Assembly: GCA_003674045.1 (NCBI GenBank)
Contig: PENC01000006.1
Coordinates: forward strand, 1-64,000
Length of the DNA: 64,000 bases
Source of the DNA: Streptomyces griseocarneus
Lineage (GTDB): Bacteria > Actinomycetota > Actinomycetes > Streptomycetales > Streptomycetaceae
Direction of reading: 5' to 3'
The notes under the pieces were generated by a model. It searched no databases. It saw nothing but the letters and a program-made list of their open reading frames with translations, and was not told the origin of the DNA. Every line of letters begins with the position of its first letter. Position 1 is the first letter of the stretch. A program made the translations under genes and the position numbers. This document shows, one piece after another, positions 1 to 7,995 of this stretch.

Positions 1-108
1 TACTCACCCGTTCGCCACTAATCCACCCCGAAAGGCTTCATCGTTCGACTTGCATGTGTTAAGCACGCCGCCAGCGTTCGTCCTGAGCCAGGATCAAACT
101 CTCCGTGA
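1..108 (-). rRNA. rrs: 16S ribosomal RNA, 5' end (partial)
   Basis: The reverse complement reads as the first hundred or so bases of a bacterial 16S rRNA. It includes the universal 27F site (AGAGTTTGATCCTGGCTCAG) and the following GACGAACGCTGGCGGCGTGC. Only the 5' end is present; the gene runs off the left edge of the window. The mature 5' end is placed near base 108 by comparison with known Streptomyces 16S termini, so it may be off by a few bases. Confidence 0.97.
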
Positions 109-560
109 ATGCTTACCCGTAATCGGGCTATACACTCGCGTTGAGCGGCACAACCAGGCGGAATAAGCCCGGCCGTGCACAGCGTCCTCGCTGTGTGTGC
201 CTACCCGATCCACAAAGGACCCGGCAGGACTTTCAAAGGAACCGCGTCCCAGCCATAAGGCTGGAGACGGGGTATTTTATAGTCTGGCGTTGACTTTTGG
301 CACGCTGTTGAGTTCTCAAGGAACGGACGCTTCCTTTGTACTCACCCTCTCGGGCTTTCCTCCGGGCGCTTCCCTTCGGTCTTTCGTGTTTCCAACCTTA
401 CCAGATCCGTTTTCCGTTCCGTTTCCGGTCCAGATTCCGTTTCCGGCCCCCTGTTGGAGCGGGGTTTCGGCCTTCTCGCTTTCGCTTTCCGGCCTCACCG
501 ACTTTATCAGATCTCTCCGAGTCGGATTTCCCAGCCGCTTTGGAACGTTCCTTCACGCCG
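109..560 (-). promoter_or_regulatory. rrn operon leader and promoter region
   Basis: This is the roughly 450 bases upstream of 16S. On the minus strand the segment about 304-321 reads CCTTGAGAACTCAACAGC, matching a sequence conserved in actinobacterial rRNA leaders and usually taken as a processing or antitermination (boxA-like) element. Further upstream, A/T-rich -10-like stretches occur on the minus strand near 501-511 (TCTGATAAAGT) and 391-403 (TGGTAAGGTT), consistent with the tandem promoters typical of Streptomyces rrn operons. Exact transcription starts cannot be read from sequence. Open reading frames across this stretch have no coding character. Confidence 0.7.
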
Positions 561-608
561 ATGGCGTTCGGGGGTTCCCGCTGCGGTGGAGCCGTAAACG
601 TACTGGAC

Positions 609-644
609 GGCCGCGCCCGGACGCAAATCGAGTCCGGGGCGGCC
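609..644 (-). terminator. hairpin downstream of rnj
   Basis: Nested arms GGCCGC and CCCGGAC pair with GTCCGGG and GCGGCC around a 9-base loop. It lies about 20 bases past the rnj stop codon and upstream of the rrn promoters. It probably ends rnj transcription before the rRNA operon. There is no T-run, as is common in Streptomyces. Confidence 0.6.
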
Positions 645-665
645 GCCCAAACGGCTGATGCCGCG

Positions 666-2351
666 TCAGACCTCGACGACCACGGGGAGGATCATCGGAC
701 GGCGGCGGTAGGTGTCGGACACCCACTTGCCCACGGTCCGGCGGACGAGCTGCTGGACCTGGTGGGGCTCCAGCACGCCGTCGGAGGCGGACTTGGCGAT
801 GGCCTCCTCGATCTTCGGGGACACCGCGGAGAACATGGAGTCCTCGATGCCCGAGCCGCGGGCGTGGATCTGGGGGCCGCCCACCAGCTTGCCCGTCGTC
901 GAGTCGACGACGAGGAAGACGGAGATGATGCCCTCGTCACCGAGGATGCGGCGGTCCTTGAGGGAGGCGTCGGTGACATCGCCGACCGACAGGCCGTCGA
1001 CGTACACATAGCCGGCCTGGACCTTGCCCACGATCTTCGCGACGCCGTCCACCAGATCCACCACGACGCCGTCCTCGGCGATCACGATGTGGTTCTTCGG
1101 GACGCCCGTCAGCGCACCGAGCTCTGCGTTGGCCCGCAGGTGGCGCCATTCGCCGTGGACCGGCATCAGGTTCCTGGGCTTGCAGATGTTGTAGAAGTAC
1201 AGCAGCTCGCCCGCGGAGGCGTGGCCCGAGACGTGCACCTTGGCGTTGCCCTTGTGCACGACGTTGGCGCCCCACCGGGTCAGGCCGTTGATCACGCGGT
1301 AGACCGCGTTCTCGTTGCCCGGGATCAGGGACGAGGCCAGGATGACCGTGTCGCCCTGGACGATCCGGATCTGGTGGTCGCGGTTGGCCATCCGGGACAG
1401 CGCGGCCATCGGCTCGCCCTGGGAGCCGGTGCAGACCAGCACGACCTCGTCGTCCGGCAGGTCGTCCAGCGTCTTGACGTCCACGACGAGACCGGCCGGG
1501 ACCTGGAGGTAGCCCAGGTCACGGGCGATGCCCATGTTGCGGACCATGGAACGGCCGACGAAGGCGACCCGGCGGCCGTACTCGTGCGCGGCGTCCAGGA
1601 TCTGCTGGATGCGGTGGACGTGGCTGGCGAAGCTGGCCACGATGATGCGCTTCTGGGCGCCCGCGAAGACCTGGCGCAGCACATTGGAGATGTCCCGCTC
1701 CGGCGGGACGAAGCCGGGGACCTCGGCGTTGGTGGAGTCCACCAGCAGCAGGTCGATGCCTTCCTCGCCGAGCCGCGCGAAGGCGGGCAGGTCGGTGAGG
1801 CGGCGGTCCAGCGGGAGCTGGTCCATCTTGAAGTCGCCGGTGTGCACGGCCATGCCCGCGGGGGTGCGGATGGCGACGGCCAGGGCGTCCGGGATGGAGT
1901 GGTTGACCGCGATGAACTCGCAGTCGAAGGGGCCCAGGCGCTCGCGGTCGCCCTCGGCGACCTCGAGGGTGTAGGGGCGGATGCGGTGCTCCTGGAGCTT
2001 GGCCTCGATCAGGGCGAGGGTCAGCTTGGAGCCGATCAGCGGGATGTCCGGCTTCTCGCGGAGGAGGTACGGGACGCCGCCGATGTGGTCCTCGTGGCCG
2101 TGCGTGAGCACGATGCCGTCGATGTCGTCGAGGCGGTCACGGATCGAGCTGAAGTCAGGAAGAATCAGGTCGATTCCGGGCTGCTCCTCCTCCGGGAAGA
2201 GCACTCCACAGTCGACGATCAGCAAACGGCCGCCGTACTCGAAGACGGTCATGTTGCGGCCGATCTCGCCGAGGCCGCCGAGGGGCGTGACGCGCAGGCC
2301 GCCCTCGGGAAGGGCCGGCGGCGGACCGAGTTCAGGATGCGGGTGGCTCAA
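666..2351 (-). CDS. rnj: Ribonuclease J
   Basis: The 561-residue protein is an RNase J of the metallo-beta-lactamase/beta-CASP family, an endo- and 5'-exoribonuclease acting in mRNA turnover and rRNA maturation. The zinc-binding signature THGHEDHIGG is at residues about 83-92. The beta-CASP and C-terminal regions follow at normal family length. The open frame extends to 2408, but I chose the TTG at 2351. It gives the N-terminus MSHPHPELG and the 561-residue length I recall for Streptomyces RNase J, and a GAGGAGAG ribosome site lies just upstream. The gene follows dapA in the same direction and probably shares its transcript. Its product would act on transcripts such as rpsO-pnp nearby. Confidence 0.95.
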   Translation of the reverse strand: MSHPHPELGPPPALPEGGLRVTPLGGLGEIGRNMTVFEYGGRLLIVDCGVLFPEEEQPGIDLILPDFSSIRDRLDDIDGIVLTHGHEDHIGGVPYLLREKPDIPLIGSKLTLALIEAKLQEHRIRPYTLEVAEGDRERLGPFDCEFIAVNHSIPDALAVAIRTPAGMAVHTGDFKMDQLPLDRRLTDLPAFARLGEEGIDLLLVDSTNAEVPGFVPPERDISNVLRQVFAGAQKRIIVASFASHVHRIQQILDAAHEYGRRVAFVGRSMVRNMGIARDLGYLQVPAGLVVDVKTLDDLPDDEVVLVCTGSQGEPMAALSRMANRDHQIRIVQGDTVILASSLIPGNENAVYRVINGLTRWGANVVHKGNAKVHVSGHASAGELLYFYNICKPRNLMPVHGEWRHLRANAELGALTGVPKNHIVIAEDGVVVDLVDGVAKIVGKVQAGYVYVDGLSVGDVTDASLKDRRILGDEGIISVFLVVDSTTGKLVGGPQIHARGSGIEDSMFSAVSPKIEEAIAKSASDGVLEPHQVQQLVRRTVGKWVSDTYRRRPMILPVVVEV

Positions 2352-2488
2352 AAGACTCTCCTCACCACGCGCGCCACATGCCCTCGGGGCACATGGCGCG
2401 CGTGACAATCGTGCACTTGCAGTTGTCGTCGGTATTCAGTTGTGAAGTCCATGGGCGCGCCTCGCGCGCCAAGGGCGCCGGGGAGGCG

Positions 2489-3388
2489 CTAGAGCTGCAC
2501 TCCGCCTGCCGCGAGGTCCCGCTTCAGCTGGTCCGTCTCCTCCGGGGAGAGTCCGACCAGCGGCAGCCGCAGCGGGCCGCCGGGCAGGCCCAGCAGGGCG
2601 AGGGCGGCCTTGGTGGTCATGACGCCCTGGGTGCGGAACATGCCGGTGTAGACCGGGAGCAGCTGCCGGTGGACGGCCGCGGCCTTGGCGACGTCGCCGT
2701 CGAGGTGCGCGGTGAGCAGGGCGCGCAGCTCGGGGGTCACCACGTGGCCGACGACCGAGACGAAGCCGACGGCTCCGACCGACAGCAGCGGCAGGTTGAG
2801 CATGTCGTCGCCGGAGTACCAGGCGAGGCCCGAGCGGGCCATGGCCCAGCTCGCGCTGCCGAGGTCGCCCTTGGCGTCCTTGTTGGCGACGATCCTGGGG
2901 TGCTCCGCGAGCCGGACGATGGTCTCGGTCTCCAGCGGGACACCGCTGCGGCCGGGGATGTCGTAGAGCATCACCGGGAGCTCGGTGGCGTCCGCGATCG
3001 CGGTGTGGTGCCGGAGGATGCCCTCCTGCGGGGGCTTGCTGTAGTACGGAGTGACGAGCAGCAGGCCGTGGGCACCCGCCGCCTGTGCGGCGCGGGCGAG
3101 CTCGACGCTGTGGTGGGTGTCGTTGGTGCCGGCTCCGGCGATGACGTGGGCGCGGTCGCCGACCGCTTCGACCACGGCACGTACGAGCTGTGCTTTCTCC
3201 GCGTCACTGGTGGTCGGGGACTCGCCAGTGGTGCCGTTGACGACGATGCCGTCGTTCCCGGCGTCGACCAGATGCGCAGCGAGTCGCTGGGCACCGTCGA
3301 GATCAAGGGCGCCGTCTTCGGTGAAGGGCGTGACCATAGCGGTCAGCACCCGCCCGAAGGGCGTCTGCGGTGTGGAGGTCGGAGCCAT
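2489..3388 (-). CDS. dapA: 4-hydroxy-tetrahydrodipicolinate synthase
   Basis: DapA condenses pyruvate with aspartate semialdehyde in the diaminopimelate/lysine pathway. The sequence shows the GTTGE pyruvate-binding motif, the catalytic tyrosine in MLYDIPGR and the Schiff-base lysine in NKDAKGD (residues about 53-57, 142 and 170 from the chosen start). The total of 299 residues is typical. An upstream in-frame GTG at 3397 would add three residues. I prefer the ATG at 3388 because it matches the usual Streptomyces start, but neither has a clear ribosome site. The gene lies between thyX (upstream, 278-base gap) and rnj. A second lysine gene, dapB, is only a few kb away but in another transcription unit. 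Confidence 0.95.
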   Translation of the reverse strand: MAPTSTPQTPFGRVLTAMVTPFTEDGALDLDGAQRLAAHLVDAGNDGIVVNGTTGESPTTSDAEKAQLVRAVVEAVGDRAHVIAGAGTNDTHHSVELARAAQAAGAHGLLLVTPYYSKPPQEGILRHHTAIADATELPVMLYDIPGRSGVPLETETIVRLAEHPRIVANKDAKGDLGSASWAMARSGLAWYSGDDMLNLPLLSVGAVGFVSVVGHVVTPELRALLTAHLDGDVAKAAAVHRQLLPVYTGMFRTQGVMTTKAALALLGLPGGPLRLPLVGLSPEETDQLKRDLAAGGVQL

Positions 3389-3447
3389 GGGGGCCACGCT
3401 ACTCGTTGCTCACCGTGAGGTGCTCCCTCGGGGAGTGCCAAAGGGAT

Positions 3448-3485
3448 CCCGGTACTGCCTGCTCGGGGGTTCAAGCAGTACCGGG
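3448..3485 (-). terminator. inverted repeat between thyX and dapA
   Basis: Perfect 11-base arms CCCGGTACTGC and GCAGTACCGGG flank a 16-base loop in the gap between thyX and dapA. It could terminate thyX transcription or be a structured leader of dapA. The sequence alone does not separate the two. Confidence 0.5.
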
Positions 3486-3666
3486 TCCGTTTATTCAGCC
3501 TAGATGAAGGTAACGAAAAGCCGCAATACGGACACCTTGCCTACCGGCGCGTAGGACCGGCGGCACGTCCCCCTCCCGTGATCCCCTCGGCGGCTCCCCG
3601 TGTCACCCGTAACGCTGCGTCCCCACCGCTCCCCACCGCGCGGCGGTGGTTTCCGCGCCGCGCGCG

Positions 3667-4407
3667 CTACGGCGCGACGCGGCCGTTCTTGTTGAAGGCG
3701 GCGTAGGTGAGCGGCATGAGCTTGGCCCACTCCGCCTCCATCTTCTCGCCGACCATCTCGATCTCGCGCTGCGGGAAGGAGGGGACGGCCGCCAGCTCGT
3801 GCTGGGTGCGCAGACCGAGGAAGTGCATCAGCGAGCGGGCGTTGCACGTGGCGTACATGGAGGAGAAGAGACCGACGGGCAGCACGGAGCGGGCGACCTC
3901 GCGGGCGACGCCCGCGGCGAGCATCTCCTGGTAGGCCTCGTAGGCCTCGCGGTAGGTCTCCTCCATCACGCGGGTGGTCAGCGCGTGCTGCTCCTCGGTG
4001 CCCTCGACGAAGACGTACTTGCCGGGGCGGCCCTCCTGGACCAGCTTGCGGTCCGCGCCGGGCACGTAGAAGACGGGCTCCAGCTGGCGGTAACGGCCGG
4101 ACTCCTCGTTGTACGACCAGCCCACGCGGTGCCGCATGAACTCGCGGAAGACGAAGATCGGGGCACTGATGAAGAAGGTCATCGAATTGTGCTCGAAGGG
4201 GCTGCCGTGGCGGTCCCGCATCAGGTAGTTGATGAGCCCCTTGGAACGCTCGGGGTCCTTCGTGATCTCTTCCAGGGACTGCTCACCGGCGGTGGAGACG
4301 CGGGCCGCCCACAGCACGTCGGAATCGGCGGCGCTGTGCTTCACCAGCTCCACGGTCACGTCGCTGCGGAACGTGGGCTTGGCGTACTCGGTGGGGCTGT
4401 CGGTCAC
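3667..4407 (-). CDS. thyX: Flavin-dependent thymidylate synthase
   Basis: ThyX makes dTMP from dUMP using FAD/NADPH and methylene-tetrahydrofolate. The diagnostic RHRxxxxxxxS motif is present as RHRVGWSYNEES at residues about 92-103. The length of 246 residues is normal. The open frame reaches 4587, but the extension has no family similarity. The GTG at 4407 is preceded by GGAAGGAC and gives the expected N-terminus MTDSPTEY. It is the first gene of a thyX-dapA-rnj minus-strand series. Confidence 0.96.
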   Translation of the reverse strand: MTDSPTEYAKPTFRSDVTVELVKHSAADSDVLWAARVSTAGEQSLEEITKDPERSKGLINYLMRDRHGSPFEHNSMTFFISAPIFVFREFMRHRVGWSYNEESGRYRQLEPVFYVPGADRKLVQEGRPGKYVFVEGTEEQHALTTRVMEETYREAYEAYQEMLAAGVAREVARSVLPVGLFSSMYATCNARSLMHFLGLRTQHELAAVPSFPQREIEMVGEKMEAEWAKLMPLTYAAFNKNGRVAP

Positions 4408-4613
4408 CGACGGGGTCCTTCCAACTGGCGTTCTGGGGCGCGCCCAGCCTACGGGCCCCCACTGACAGTCGGCCGCAGACAGAGCGGGAGCGCCGGGAAT
4501 ACGGGAGCACCGGTTGAGATTTTTCACAGAAGTACCAGGAAACGGGCACCATAGCCCTGATTCGAACGTCCTTATGTGTGACAGCACACCTCGAGGTCCT
4601 AGGAGAGCGCTTC

Positions 4614-4859
4614 ATGTTTCGCCGCCGGCGGGAGCCCGTGCCGTTCGCTTTTGTCGCCGAGTCCGAGCGTTACCGGAGCAACGTCACTCCGCCGCCCCGC
4701 GACCGTGCGAGCCGCTCGCAGATAGCCGGCCGTGTGCTCGTGGGGCTGACGGTGACGACGGGGCTCGTGGGGGCACTGTTGTTCGGGATGCCGTCGCTCC
4801 AGGCGGGCACGCAGAGCACGCACCACACGCAGCAGTCCGAGGCGAAGGACGGCCGCTGA
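4614..4859 (+). CDS. Small single-pass membrane protein
   Basis: An 81-residue protein with a basic, Arg-rich N-terminus and one hydrophobic segment (about residues 38-60), then a polar tail. The ATG at 4614 has an excellent AGGAGAG ribosome site seven bases upstream. The frame could open earlier, but those codons lack support. It is divergent from thyX and followed at once by a strong terminator, so it is probably monocistronic. Function is not recognised. The position next to thyX/dapA appears conserved in Streptomyces (recalled, not checked). Confidence 0.75.
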   Translation: MFRRRREPVPFAFVAESERYRSNVTPPPRDRASRSQIAGRVLVGLTVTTGLVGALLFGMPSLQAGTQSTHHTQQSEAKDGR

Positions 4860-4869
4860 CGCTCCCCGG

Positions 4870-4897
4870 GGGCCGACCGCGATTTCGCGGTCGGCCC
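4870..4897 (+). terminator. Rho-independent-type hairpin
   Basis: Perfect 12-base arms (GGGCCGACCGCG and its complement) with an ATTT loop lie ten bases after the stop of the small membrane protein gene. Confidence 0.85.
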
Positions 4898-4954
4898 TCC
4901 CTCGTGTCCGGCCTCCTGTCAGGAGGGCGTCCGGCGTCGGGATAACCTCGCCCA

Positions 4955-5215
4955 ATGCCGCTGCCCTTCCTGACCACCGCGTCTGCGTCCGCGTCCGTCT
5001 CTTCCGATTCTTCTGAAGACCGTCCCACGGGACGGCAGGTCGGCGGCTCCGCGCTGTTGCTGTTGCTCGCCGCGTATCTGCTCTTCGCGGCGCTGATCAT
5101 TGCCGTGGCGGGGTCCTGGCTGATAGCCGGCATCTGTGTGCTTGTCGCTGTCGCGGTGGTCGCGGGGGCCGTGCGGCTGGTACGCGGCGGGATCCGTGCG
5201 GTGCTGCGCGGCTGA
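4955..5215 (+). CDS. Small two-segment membrane protein
   Basis: An 86-residue protein with a Ser-rich N-terminal third and two hydrophobic stretches (about residues 32-51 and 54-75), ending in a short basic tail. The ATG is at 4955; no strong ribosome site is visible just upstream. The coding call rests on length, the membrane pattern and GC3 bias. No function recognised. It is preceded by a terminator and followed by an intergenic repeat, so it probably stands alone. Confidence 0.6.
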   Translation: MPLPFLTTASASASVSSDSSEDRPTGRQVGGSALLLLLAAYLLFAALIIAVAGSWLIAGICVLVAVAVVAGAVRLVRGGIRAVLRG

Positions 5216-5323
5216 TTTTGCTGCGGGGCTGCGCCCCGCGCCCGTTCTTCTTCGACTGCACCCCGGTGGCATGTGTGCCCACCGGGGTGCGTCTTGCGTT
5301 TCGCGCGCGGCTGCGGGTCCGTT

Positions 5324-5353
5324 GTGGCTGGTCGCGCAGTTCCCCGCGCCCCT
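5324..5353. repeat. Streptomyces intergenic repeat, copy 1
   Basis: A 30-base element that matches, in reverse complement, the copy at 62748-62777 with a single C/T difference. Its flank also contains a GGGGCG/CGCCCC stem. It lies after the small membrane protein gene and the convergent TPR protein gene, the usual place of this element in Streptomyces intergenic regions. Confidence 0.85.
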
Positions 5354-5362
5354 GTCGGGGCG

Positions 5363-5821
5363 CTAAGCGTCGACCCTGACGGGCCGACCGTCGTGCAGGG
5401 CGATGGCCCGCTGCATCGCCCTGCGGGCTCGCGGGGTGTCGCGGGCGTCGTGGTAGGCGACCGCGAGGCGGAACCAGGCGCGCCAGTCGTCGGGGGCGGA
5501 CTCGGTTTCCGCCTTACGGCGGGTGAAGACCTCGTCCGCCGAGTCGCGGTCGATGCGGCCGCTGGGGGTGCGGACCAGCTCGTCGACGGGGAGGCCGCCC
5601 TCGGCCTCCAGCTCGCGCGCCAGCCGGTTGGCGTCGCGCGCGAACTTGGTGGTCTTGTAGAGGAACCAGGCACCGATGAACGGCAGGACCAGCACCGCCG
5701 CCCCGAAGGTCACCGTGACGACCGTGCCCTGCTCGATGAGCAGGACTCCCCGGCTGCCGACCAGGACGAAGTAGACGACCAGGACGGCGGCCAGGGCGAA
5801 ATAGAGGATTTTCGCTCGCAC
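5363..5821 (-). CDS. Membrane protein with TPR-like C-terminus
   Basis: The 152-residue protein has two N-terminal transmembrane segments (about residues 6-28 and 34-56). A soluble part follows whose C-terminal WRAWFRLAVAYHDARDTPRARRAM stretch (in two halves) fits a tetratricopeptide repeat. The GTG start at 5821 lies 4 bases after the dapB stop, indicating translational coupling and membership of the rpsO-pnp-M16-dapB transcription unit. No enzymatic motif is visible. A role as a protein-interaction scaffold at the membrane is inference only. Confidence 0.8.
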   Translation of the reverse strand: MRAKILYFALAAVLVVYFVLVGSRGVLLIEQGTVVTVTFGAAVLVLPFIGAWFLYKTTKFARDANRLARELEAEGGLPVDELVRTPSGRIDRDSADEVFTRRKAETESAPDDWRAWFRLAVAYHDARDTPRARRAMQRAIALHDGRPVRVDA

Positions 5822-5825
5822 GGTG

Positions 5826-6578
5826 TCAGCCCAGGTCCAGGAAGTTCTCCAGGCCGAACGTCAGCCCGGGGGTGGTCACCACGCGGCGGGCGCCCAGCAG
5901 GATGCCCGGCATGAAGCAGCTGTGGTGCAGGGAGTCGTGCCGGATGGTGAGCGTCTCGCCGGTGTCACCGAACAGCACCTCCTGGTGGGCCAGCAGGCCG
6001 CGCAGCCGTACGGCGTGCACGGGCACCCCGTCGACGTCCGCGCCGCGCGCACCCGGCAGGGACGTCGTCGTGGCGTCGGGCTGCGGGGCGCAGCCCGCTT
6101 CCCGGCGGGCCTCGGCGATGAGCTGGGCCGTGCGGGTGGCGGTGCCTGAGGGGGCGTCCGCCTTGTTGGGGTGGTGCAGCTCGACGACCTCGACCGACTC
6201 GAAGAAGCGGGCCGCCTGACGGGCGAAGGTCATGGTGAGCACGGCGCCGATGGAGAAGTTCGGCGCGATGAGCACGCCGGTGCCCGGCTTGGCGTCGAGC
6301 CAGCCGGTCAGCCGCGCGAGGCGGTCCTCGGTCCAGCCGGTGGTGCCGACGACGCCGTGGATGCCGTTGGCGACGCAGAACTCGAGGTTGTCCATCACCG
6401 AGTCGGGGTGCGTCAGCTCGACCGCGACCTGGGCTCCCGCCTCGGTCAGGGTCTTCAGCTCGTCGCCCCGGCCCAGCGCGGCCACCAGTTCCATGTCCTC
6501 GGCGGCTTCCACGGCCCGTACGGCCTCGGAGCCGATCCGGCCGTGGGCGCCGATGACCGCCACGCGCAGCTTGCTCAT
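5826..6578 (-). CDS. dapB: 4-hydroxy-tetrahydrodipicolinate reductase
   Basis: DapB reduces the product of the DapA reaction using NAD(P)H. It has the N-terminal dinucleotide-binding GxxGRxG (residues about 10-16, IGAHGRIG). The catalytic/substrate-binding motif ELHHPNKADAPSGTA lies at about 133-147, with the paired histidines and lysine intact. The 250-residue length is normal. It follows the M16 peptidase gene by 37 bases and is coupled to the TPR membrane protein gene downstream. Confidence 0.97.
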   Translation of the reverse strand: MSKLRVAVIGAHGRIGSEAVRAVEAAEDMELVAALGRGDELKTLTEAGAQVAVELTHPDSVMDNLEFCVANGIHGVVGTTGWTEDRLARLTGWLDAKPGTGVLIAPNFSIGAVLTMTFARQAARFFESVEVVELHHPNKADAPSGTATRTAQLIAEARREAGCAPQPDATTTSLPGARGADVDGVPVHAVRLRGLLAHQEVLFGDTGETLTIRHDSLHHSCFMPGILLGARRVVTTPGLTFGLENFLDLG

Positions 6579-6615
6579 GCTTGGTGCTTCCTTACTCTCG
6601 GGCTCGGGGACTGCT

Positions 6616-7995
6616 TCAGGCCACGGCTTCGTCGAGCTTGGCCGCCTGCTTGTCCTTCAGCGGGCCGATCACGGACAGCGAAGGACGCTGCCCCAGTACA
6701 TCGCGGGCCACCGCGCGGATGTCGTCCGGGGTGACGGCGGCGATGCGGGTGAGCATGTCGGTGACGGACATCTGCTCGCCCCAGCACAGCTCGCTCTTGC
6801 CGATGCGGTTCATCAGCGCGCCCGTGTCCTCCAGGCCCAGGACCGTGGAGCCGGAGAGCTGGCCGACGGCGCGGGTGATCTCCTCCTCTGTCAGGCCCTC
6901 CGCGGCGACCCGGTCCAGCTCGTCGCGGCAGATCCGCAGGACGTCGTGGACCTGGCTCGGGCGGCAGCCCGCGTAGACGCCGAAGAGGCCGCAGTCGGCG
7001 AAGCCCGAGGTGTAGGAGTACACCGAGTAGGCCAGGCCGCGCTTCTCCCGGACCTCCTGGAAGAGCCGCGAGCTCATGCCGCCGCCGAGGGCGGTGTTGA
7101 GCACGCCGAGCGCCCAGCGGCGGTCGTCGGTGCGGGCCAGGCCGGGCATGCCGAGGACGACGTGCGCCTGCTCGGTCCTGCGGTTCAGCAGCTCCACGCG
7201 GCCCGCGGTGCGGATCGCGCGGCTGCCGGAGCGCGGGGCGACCGGCACGGCGTCGCTGCGGCCCAGGGCGCCGGCCTTCTCGAAGGCGGCCCGCACCTGG
7301 CGGACGACCTTGGCGTGGTCGACGTTGCCCGCGGCGGCCACGACCAGGTGCGTCGGGTCGTAGTGCTTCTTGTAGAAGCGGGCGATCCGGTCGCGGTCGA
7401 GGGCGTTGATGGTGTCGACGGTGCCGAGGACCGGGCGGCCCAGCGGTGTGTCGCCGAGCATGGTGTGCGCGAACAGGTCGTGCACGCAGTCGCCCGGGTC
7501 GTCCTCGGTCATGGCGATCTCTTCGAGGATCACCCCGCGCTCGGCGTCCACGTCCGCCGCGTCGATGAGGGAGCCCGTGAGCATGTCGCAGACGACATCG
7601 ATGGCCAGCGGCAGGTCGGTGTCGAGCACACGCGCGTAGTAGCAGGTGTACTCCTTCGCCGTGAACGCGTTCATCTCGCCGCCGACCGCGTCGATCGCGG
7701 CGGAGATGTCCAGCGCGCTGCGCTTGGCGGTGCCCTTGAAGAGCAGGTGCTCCAGGTAGTGCGTGGCGCCGTTCAGCGCCGGGGTCTCGTCCCGGGAGCC
7801 CACGTTCGCCCAGATGCCGAAAGTCGCGGAGCGGACGGACGGGAGGGTCTCGGTGACGATGCGCAGCCCACCGGGGAGGGTGGTGCGGCGGACCGTGCCG
7901 ATGCCGTTCTCGCCCTTGAGAAGCGTTTGGGTACGGGCGACGGCCCGCCCCTCCGAGGAGGTGCGGGCCGTCTTCCGTGCAACACGGGACGTCAC
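6616..7995 (-). CDS. M16-family zinc metallopeptidase
   Basis: The 459-residue protein carries the inverted zinc motif HxxEH (HYLEH, residues about 79-83) and a downstream glutamate-rich stretch (LEEIAM) that supplies the third ligand. The second M16 half follows. It is the processing-peptidase-like protein encoded next to pnp in many actinobacteria and Gram-positives; the physiological substrate is unknown. Its GTG start overlaps the pnp stop as GTGA, so the two genes are translationally coupled. Confidence 0.93.
   Translation of the reverse strand: MTSRVARKTARTSSEGRAVARTQTLLKGENGIGTVRRTTLPGGLRIVTETLPSVRSATFGIWANVGSRDETPALNGATHYLEHLLFKGTAKRSALDISAAIDAVGGEMNAFTAKEYTCYYARVLDTDLPLAIDVVCDMLTGSLIDAADVDAERGVILEEIAMTEDDPGDCVHDLFAHTMLGDTPLGRPVLGTVDTINALDRDRIARFYKKHYDPTHLVVAAAGNVDHAKVVRQVRAAFEKAGALGRSDAVPVAPRSGSRAIRTAGRVELLNRRTEQAHVVLGMPGLARTDDRRWALGVLNTALGGGMSSRLFQEVREKRGLAYSVYSYTSGFADCGLFGVYAGCRPSQVHDVLRICRDELDRVAAEGLTEEEITRAVGQLSGSTVLGLEDTGALMNRIGKSELCWGEQMSVTDMLTRIAAVTPDDIRAVARDVLGQRPSLSVIGPLKDKQAAKLDEAVA

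Noticed and set aside
336..2405. 689-codon plus-strand frame opposite rnj
   Set aside because: Exact antisense of the RNase J gene; its Asp/Val/Leu-rich translation is a GC-bias shadow and it runs into the rrn leader.
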